39,255 nt of DNA from an uncultured Pseudomonadales bacterium (GTDB lineage: Bacteria > Pseudomonadota > Gammaproteobacteria > Pseudomonadales > UBA7434). The position numbers and the translations under genes are program-made. The notes beneath the pieces were generated by a model. It did not search any database. It was not told where the DNA came from and was given only the letters and a program-made list of their open reading frames with translations. The stretch is taken from assembly GCA_905480475.1 (NCBI GenBank), contig CAJQQO010000239.1, positions 1-39,255 on the forward strand, read 5' to 3'. Shown piece after piece: positions 34,866-39,255 of the stretch (within the stretch, counting starts at the first letter, position 1; each line of letters opens with the position of its first letter).

Positions 34866-35202
34866 TGCCTGACAAATATGCAATTATCGCCAAGCTCGCA
34901 GTAATATCCAAGTAGCAATTAGGCTTTATAGCTTTGTGCTAATCAGGCTTGGCAAAAGAAAGTGTTGTTAATAAAGCGGTGTTAGGGGATTCAATCGCCA
35001 GCAAAGCATTACGGTGATAGTCTTTACCTGCACCAAATAGGGAAAAATTCACGGCATGTTTTGATTTTTTGGTGCAGGCTGTGAATTGTTTGATATACAT
35101 CCGTGCAAGAGCATTGCAAGCGTGAATAATCGCTTTACAATGTGGTTTCTGAATCAATATTCGGTGCTAGTCTTCCTGCACACAACAGTGAGTAAATAAG
35201 TG
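34866..35202. other. tolB-pal intergenic region
   Basis: The 337-bp gap is long for this operon. A minus-strand frame at 34939-35157 has no ribosome site or family resemblance and I do not call it. The gap contains a promoter for pal, so pal and cpoB may be transcribed apart from tolQRAB. Confidence 0.5.
35114..35141 (+). promoter_or_regulatory. Candidate pal promoter
   Basis: TTGCAA (35114-35119) and TACAAT (35136-35141) are spaced by 16 nt, about 60 nt before the pal start. This would give the abundant lipoprotein Pal its own transcript. Confidence 0.5.
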
Positions 35203-35727
35203 ATGAAAAACAAGTTAATGTCTGAATCTGCAATGATCGTTAAAAAAGGGTTTATCTTGGTTGCATTGGTCGGTTTTTTGGCCGCATGTGGATCTAGCCC
35301 AACACAGGATGATACGCCGTTTGATCCTGTTGAAGAAGAAGCACCTGCGGTAGCCTCGGGTGTTGATGATGCTCCACCCGTTGAAACCACCATTGATACA
35401 TCGGCAAATCTTGAAAGCGTTTTTTACTTTGAATACGATCAATCGACTTTGACTTCTTCGGCCCGTGCCGCTCTGGATGCGCAAGCCTCTGCTTTACGTG
35501 GCAGCTCCGATGCGATTCGTCTTGAAGGTCATGCCGATGAGCGCGGTTCACGCGAGTACAACCTTGCACTGGGTGAGCGTCGTGCCAAAGCCGTTGCCGA
35601 TTATCTTGCGATTCAGGGTGTATCTCGCTCACGTATCGAAGTGGTTAGCTATGGTGAAGAGCGTCCGGTTTCATTGCGCAGTGATGAAGAAGCTTACAGT
35701 CTTAACCGTCGCGTAGAGCTTAAGTAA
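35203..35727 (+). CDS. pal: Peptidoglycan-associated lipoprotein Pal
   Basis: Outer-membrane lipoprotein that binds peptidoglycan and TolB. The 174-residue protein has a signal with lipobox LAAC (Cys29) and an acidic, Pro-rich linker. The OmpA-like domain follows with VFYFEYDQSTL, LEGHADERGSREYNLALGER and RAKAVADYLAIQGV, which carry the diaminopimelate-binding Asp/Arg motif. The ATG at 35203 follows a GTG at 35200; later Met codons at 35218 and 35233 would also leave a usable signal. Confidence 0.96.
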   Translation: MKNKLMSESAMIVKKGFILVALVGFLAACGSSPTQDDTPFDPVEEEAPAVASGVDDAPPVETTIDTSANLESVFYFEYDQSTLTSSARAALDAQASALRGSSDAIRLEGHADERGSREYNLALGERRAKAVADYLAIQGVSRSRIEVVSYGEERPVSLRSDEEAYSLNRRVELK

Positions 35728-35742
35728 CAGCCATCGCGGATA

Positions 35743-35780
35743 AATACCTGCTGCACAGCTTGTTCAGCAGGTATTTTAAT
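35743..35780 (+). terminator. Terminator after pal
   Basis: AATACCTGCTG (35743-35753) pairs perfectly with CAGCAGGTATT (35765-35775), followed by TTAAT. The T-run is short, so it may be partial and allow some readthrough into cpoB. Confidence 0.7.
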
Positions 35781-35966
35781 ACGGCGTTTTATTAAAATAT
35801 AAAAAATGGATTTTTAATAAGATCCTAAGTGTTGGGCTTGGTCGCATTTTTTAAGTCGTTATTTCCAGCGCGAAATAGCTAATGCAATTTATTGCCTTAT
35901 TCTTGACTTAAGTTGCTTGATGACAACATCTTTAATTATCCATCCACTCAATAGAAGTCCACTCTA

Positions 35967-36944
35967 ATGAAATTGACACTTAGCAAATTAGGTATCGAGT
36001 CAGGCCGTAGTCAACAAGCGGGTAGTGGGTCTACATTGAAATCGATTGCATTGCTATTGCTTGCTCAATCGGCGTTAGTGTCATTGCCAGCGCTTGCTCA
36101 GGTTGAAGTGGTTGAAGGCGAGCCAGCGGTAGTGACTGAAGGTAATTATCCCTCATCGCGCGTCTATACCAGTACGCCAGCCAATAATACTTCCAGCAGC
36201 ATTAATACAGTCAACGGCGGTGGTTATAGCGGTTCAGATAGTGGTTCGGGTGTCGCCACATTATTTGTTGAGTTACAGGCATTACAGGCAGAGATTAGAG
36301 AACTTCGCGGATTGGTTGAGCAGCAAGGTTATACCATTCAGCAGCTAAGCCAACGTCGTATGGACGATTATCTTGATCTCGATCGACGTATTGGTGAGTT
36401 ATCCGGTGTTACTCCCGCCGCATCAAATCCATCATCGACAAATACGGCATCCAAAAATCCGCAGATAAATAGCGGATCGACTAATACTAGCTATACCACG
36501 GCAGGCAGTGCGGTGGCGTCAAGACCGGCTGCACCAGCAGCGGTGCCCAAAAACGCCAGTGAAGCCGATGTGGCCAAGCAAGCTTATCGGGCCGCGTATC
36601 AAAAAGTCAAAGATCGGCAGTTTGATGATGCGCGAGTTTCCTTAGTTGCCTTTATTGATGGTTATCCCGATTCGCATTATGTACCTAACGCCTACTTTTG
36701 GTTAGGTGAGCTTTACTATCTAGAATCGGATCTAGAGCAATCGCAGCAATCGTTTACCGCATTAATTACTGCCTACCCGCAGCATCGCAAAGTGGCTGAT
36801 GCAAAATTTAAGTTGGGTAAGGTTTATCATCAGATGGGTGATCAAAATACTGCTCGTACCATGCTGGAGTCGGTTATTAATGATCATCCCGGTAGTACAG
36901 CGGCAAATCCTGCTCGCGAATATCTTAACAACAGTTTACGTTAG
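35967..36944 (+). CDS. cpoB: Cell-division coordinator CpoB (YbgF)
   Basis: Periplasmic protein that couples Tol function to septal peptidoglycan synthesis. The 325 residues show a long signal region (SIALLLLAQSALVSLPALAQ) and an N-terminal coiled coil (ELQALQAEIRELRGLVEQQG through LDLDRRIGELSG). A Ser/Thr/Asn-rich spacer follows, then C-terminal TPR repeats (ASEADVAKQAYRAAYQKVKD, YFWLGELYYLESD, KFKLGKVYHQMGD). Its place right after pal is the usual one. Confidence 0.94.
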   Translation: MKLTLSKLGIESGRSQQAGSGSTLKSIALLLLAQSALVSLPALAQVEVVEGEPAVVTEGNYPSSRVYTSTPANNTSSSINTVNGGGYSGSDSGSGVATLFVELQALQAEIRELRGLVEQQGYTIQQLSQRRMDDYLDLDRRIGELSGVTPAASNPSSTNTASKNPQINSGSTNTSYTTAGSAVASRPAAPAAVPKNASEADVAKQAYRAAYQKVKDRQFDDARVSLVAFIDGYPDSHYVPNAYFWLGELYYLESDLEQSQQSFTALITAYPQHRKVADAKFKLGKVYHQMGDQNTARTMLESVINDHPGSTAANPAREYLNNSLR

Positions 36945-36970
36945 TCGCGTTACGCTTTCGCTAGCATAAT

Positions 36971-37687
36971 ATGAGCAAGCCAAACCATGACGCTCAAGCG
37001 TCACTCTTAGCTACTGACCTCACCGTTAGAATCACCGAAATCTTTTACTCCTTGCAAGGCGAATCTTCTTGGGTTGGATTGCCAACGGTGTTTGTCCGTT
37101 TAACCGGTTGTCCTTTGCGCTGCGTTTACTGCGATACGACTTACTCGTTTCACGGCGGGGAATCGATACCGCTCGATGAGCTTGTTAGGAAAATTGATAG
37201 TTATAAATCGCAAACTGTTTGTGTAACGGGCGGCGAGCCGCTAGCGCAAAAAAGTTGTCTGCCATTGCTTAAAATTCTATGTGACAAGGGTTATTCTGTA
37301 TCTTTGGAAACTAGCGGGGCGATGGATATTGCGGCCGTAGATGCGCGTGTTAAACGTATAGTCGATTTGAAAACGCCTGCGTCAGCAGAGCAAGATAAAA
37401 ACCGTTATGAAAATATTGCGCTATTAACTGCGCATGACGAAGTTAAGTTTGTCATTTGTAATCGCGAAGATTACCTTTGGTCTGTGCAAATGATTGAGCA
37501 ATACGATTTGCATAATAAGGTGAATAATATTTTATTTTCACCGGTATTTGATATTGAAGATGCGTGTATGCGCAGCGATGATTTTAACGAGCAGCAGTTA
37601 GCCGATTGGATACTAGCCGATAAGCTAGCTGTGCGTATGCAGCTACAATTGCATAAATTGATTTGGGGGAATCAGCCGGGTAAATGA
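36971..37687 (+). CDS. queE: 7-carboxy-7-deazaguanine synthase
   Basis: Radical SAM enzyme of the queuosine pathway that converts 6-carboxytetrahydropterin to 7-carboxy-7-deazaguanine. The 238 residues show [20 protein letters not shown], the cluster motif CPLRCVYC (CX3CX2C), [10 protein letters not shown] and SLETSGA, all typical of QueE. The last four bases overlap queC (ATGA), so translation is probably coupled. Confidence 0.96.
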   Translation: MSKPNHDAQASLLATDLTVRITEIFYSLQGESSWVGLPTVFVRLTGCPLRCVYCDTTYSFHGGESIPLDELVRKIDSYKSQTVCVTGGEPLAQKSCLPLLKILCDKGYSVSLETSGAMDIAAVDARVKRIVDLKTPASAEQDKNRYENIALLTAHDEVKFVICNREDYLWSVQMIEQYDLHNKVNNILFSPVFDIEDACMRSDDFNEQQLADWILADKLAVRMQLQLHKLIWGNQPGK

Positions 37688-38367
37688 GCGAACAAAAGAA
37701 CAAAAAAGCGGTTGTATTGGTGTCGGGTGGTTTGGATTCTGCCACAGTTTTAGCGATGGCGATTGCTGAGCAATACGACTGTTACACGCTGAGCTTTGAC
37801 TACGGTCAGCGCCATCATGCAGAGTTGCAAGCTGCCGAGCAGTTAAGTCGTGCTAGCTCGGCCATTGAGCACCGTGTGATTCGCTTTGATATGGGCGTGA
37901 TTGGCGGCTCGGCATTAACCGATATGGATATTGCGGTACCTGAAGTGCCGACAGAAGGTATACCGGTGACTTATGTGCCGGCGCGCAATACCATATTTTT
38001 AAGTTTTGCACTGGGTTATGCCGAGGTGGTTGATGCTAGCGCGATCTTTGTCGGTGTAAATGCGGTGGATTACTCGGGTTATCCCGACTGTCGGCCGGAT
38101 TACTTGTCTGCCTACCAATCAATGGCGGATACGGCGACCAAAGCGGGCGTTGAAGGCCATGGGCCGCAGATTCAAGCGCCGTTACTGCATCTCAGCAAGG
38201 CTGATATTATTAGCGAAGGTACGCGCTTGGGCGTTGATTACGGCCTTACGGTGTCTTGTTATCAGGCTGATAAGCGGGGTCATGCCTGCGGTAAGTGTGA
38301 TAGTTGTCGGCTGCGAGTCGAAGGTTTTGCTGGCGCAGGGGTTGCAGATCCCACGCCTTACTATTAA
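37684..38367 (+). CDS. queC: 7-cyano-7-deazaguanine synthase
   Basis: ATP-dependent enzyme that turns the QueE product into preQ0, the nitrile precursor of queuosine. The 227 residues show the PP-loop [51 protein letters not shown] and the zinc site [20 protein letters not shown] with four cysteines. It overlaps the end of queE. Together the pair suggests the cell makes queuosine for tRNA wobble positions. Confidence 0.97.
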   Translation: MSEQKNKKAVVLVSGGLDSATVLAMAIAEQYDCYTLSFDYGQRHHAELQAAEQLSRASSAIEHRVIRFDMGVIGGSALTDMDIAVPEVPTEGIPVTYVPARNTIFLSFALGYAEVVDASAIFVGVNAVDYSGYPDCRPDYLSAYQSMADTATKAGVEGHGPQIQAPLLHLSKADIISEGTRLGVDYGLTVSCYQADKRGHACGKCDSCRLRVEGFAGAGVADPTPYY

Positions 38368-38425
38368 ACAAAAGCCGGTTAAGCGAAATTAGTGGTAGAT
38401 TCCCTGAATTTATCAGCAAAAAGCC

Positions 38426-38453
38426 TTGTATTTTGTAGATTGGCCGGTAAGAT
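38426..38453 (+). promoter_or_regulatory. Candidate promoter of the tRNA-Lys gene
   Basis: TTGTAT (38426-38431) and TAAGAT (38448-38453) are spaced by 16 nt, about 80 nt upstream of the tRNA. Confidence 0.4.
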
Positions 38454-38534
38454 ATGCGCCCTTTCCAGCAGTAACTATTGTTGGATTCCTATTCAGATAA
38501 ATTGCTTAGTTGAATGCAATTTAGTCACAGTTTA

Positions 38535-38610
38535 GGGTCGTTAGCTCAGTTGGTAGAGCAGTTGGCTTTTAATCAATTGGTCGCTGGTTCGAACCCAGCA
38601 CGACCCACCA
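38535..38610 (+). tRNA. tRNA-Lys (anticodon UUU)
   Basis: The 76-nt gene includes an encoded CCA end. The acceptor arm GGGTCGT pairs with ACGACCC, the anticodon loop is CTTTTAA, and the T arm is GCTGG/CCAGC with loop TTCGAAC. It is nearly identical to E. coli tRNA-Lys. Base 31 is G and pairs as G-U with base 39, where E. coli has A-U. Its last 19 bases are also one end of a long palindrome. Confidence 0.98.
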
Positions 38611-38669
38611 AAAAAAAAGCCCCACCGTATTTACGGTGGGGCTTTTTTTTTGGTGGGTCGTGCTGGGTT
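38592..38669. repeat. 78-nt perfect palindrome: tRNA 3' end plus terminator
   Basis: The arms 38592-38629 and 38632-38669 are perfect reverse complements over 38 bp with a 2-nt centre (TT). The inner 19 bp are the terminator stem, AAAAAAAAGCCCCACC and complement, which also supplies the T-run at 38643-38650. The outer 19 bp on the left are the last 19 bases of tRNA-Lys, and on the right their exact inverted copy. Confidence 0.97.
38611..38650 (+). terminator. Rho-independent terminator of tRNA-Lys
   Basis: A GCCCCACCGTA stem and its complement are flanked by eight A and eight T, starting directly after the CCA end. It forms the core of the longer palindrome. Confidence 0.92.
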
Positions 38670-38699
38670 TGTTCTTACGGCCGGTTCGACCAATTGCGC
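38652..38699. repeat. Direct repeat copy 1 (tRNA-Lys-derived)
   Basis: A 48-nt unit begins GGTGGGTCGTGCTGGGTTTG and ends GGCCGGTTCGACCAATTGCG+C. Read on the minus strand it resembles the 3' half of tRNA-Lys: CAATTGGTCG, then a changed T-loop region, then CCCAGCACGACCCACC. Confidence 0.85.
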
Positions 38700-38740
38700 A
38701 GCAATTAGGACGCACGACGAAGTCGGGCGCCGCGCAGCGG

Positions 38741-38766
38741 TAATAAAAGCCCTAAGGCTTTTATTA
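38741..38766. terminator. 11-bp hairpin in the repeat region
   Basis: TAATAAAAGCC (38741-38751) pairs with GGCTTTTATTA (38756-38766) around CTAA. It could end residual transcription on either strand. Confidence 0.45.
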
Positions 38767-38816
38767 TCCACCCAGCACAGGGGGGAGGCGCTGTAGAAAT
38801 ACAGAGGTTTTTTTTG

Positions 38817-38862
38817 GGTGGGTCGCTGGGTTTGTTCTTACGGCCGGTTCGACCAATTGCGC
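38817..38862. repeat. Direct repeat copy 2 (tRNA-Lys-derived)
   Basis: A 46-nt unit identical to copy 1 except that two bases (TG) are missing after GGTGGGTCG. As in copy 1 it follows a run of T, and GCCGCGCAG-T/C-GG follows both copies. A decayed left arm (CCACCCAGCAC) lies near 38769. Confidence 0.85.
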
Positions 38863-39022
38863 CGCGCAGTGGCCATAGTGCCTCCCAAAAAATCCATACA
38901 CTACCTTTACTTATCTTAATATCCAGCCCGGAACGGCGTTTCGCTTTGCTTAGAAAGCCTAGTAAACTGCCGCTATTAAACCGTTAAACTGGCTTAGTTT
39001 GGCCGCGTTTGGATTTTTGATT
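38863..39022. other. Intergenic region before the CNNM-type gene
   Basis: No gene is visible. GCCTCCC at 38881-38887 is the inverse of GGGAGGC near 38783. Otherwise I see only the leader of the following gene. Confidence 0.4.
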
Positions 39023-39255
39023 ATGACATTGCTGCTTGTCTATTTAGCCATCGCTATCGGAGTTTCGTTCGTTTGCTCTATTCTCGAGGCGGTGCTGCTA
39101 TCCATAACACCAAGCTTCGCCGAAGCATTAAAAAACGAAAAACCTCGTGCCGCAGCAACTCTGGGCAGGGTTCGCTCATCATTGAGTAAATCCCTGTCTG
39201 CAATTTTAATCCTGAATACTTTTGCTCATACCATTGGTGCTGCGGGTGTGGGCTC
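39023..39255 (+). CDS. CNNM/DUF21-domain membrane protein (CorC/HlyC type), 3'-truncated
   Basis: From ATG 39023 the frame stays open to the window edge (77 codons). It starts with a membrane helix (MTLLLVYLAIAIGVSFVCSI) followed by LEAVLLSITPSFAEAL, the usual opening of the CNNM transporter domain. A basic loop and the start of a second hydrophobic segment (SAILILNTFAHTIGAAGVGS) follow. Full family members have CBS and CorC_HlyC domains beyond this point, which cannot be seen here. They are linked to Mg2+ or Co2+ export. Confidence 0.85.
   Translation, partial: MTLLLVYLAIAIGVSFVCSILEAVLLSITPSFAEALKNEKPRAAATLGRVRSSLSKSLSAILILNTFAHTIGAAGVG

Noticed and set aside
34939-35157. 72-residue minus-strand frame between tolB and pal
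   Set aside because: No ribosome site, no motif, and it overlaps the probable pal promoter.
38514-38708. 64-residue plus-strand frame
   Set aside because: It reads through tRNA-Lys and its terminator; the frame is accidental.
38611-38900. CRISPR-like array after the tRNA
   Set aside because: Only two copies of one repeat, unequal flanks and clear descent from tRNA-Lys; no cas gene is present.

Overview
The window comes from a Gram-negative gammaproteobacterium, most likely a marine member of the Pseudomonadales/Cellvibrionales. The evidence is the Tol-Pal system, TonB-dependent uptake, and a right-hand block in the same order that I recall from Pseudomonas: aspS, ruvCAB, ybgC, tolQRAB, pal, cpoB, queE, queC, tRNA-Lys. 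The yebC gene expected between aspS and ruvC is missing. A probable zinc-uptake pair (DUF2946-like protein and ZnuD-like receptor) occupies that position.

Positions 1-11.4 kb hold an accessory biosynthetic locus. It starts with a 5'-truncated, highly reducing type I polyketide synthase (KS-AT-DH-degenerate MT-structural KR-ER-KR-ACP). A PLP-dependent alpha-oxoamine synthase and a formyltransferase-fold enzyme follow on the same strand. The PKS ends in an ACP with no thioesterase, so the chain is probably released by decarboxylative condensation with an amino acid. The product would be a long-chain 2-amino ketone, possibly N-formylated. A GFA-family zinc protein and a small lipoprotein follow.

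Positions 11.4-12.6 kb are decayed: about 520 bp without a gene but with a strong hairpin, then an unrecognised minus-strand gene broken into at least four reading-frame pieces. From 12.6 to 25.3 kb the content is mostly housekeeping or envelope: dgkA, prfC, a membrane class III nucleotidyl cyclase, a repetitive acidic lipoprotein, a TonB-C-domain protein, a lytic transglycosylase, proS, an HU-like protein with an H1-like tail, an fmdB-type zinc ribbon protein and aspS.

Positions 25.3-38.5 kb run entirely on the plus strand: the zinc-type uptake genes, ruvCAB for Holliday-junction processing, the Tol-Pal envelope operon with cpoB, and the queuosine genes queE and queC. The tRNA-Lys(UUU) gene then ends in a perfect 78-nt palindrome that combines its 3' end with its terminator, followed by diverged repeats of the same sequence. 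A truncated CNNM/CorC-type membrane protein gene lies at the right edge.

The two signals I rate highest are the PKS/oxoamine synthase/formyltransferase locus and the tRNA-Lys-derived palindromic repeats.
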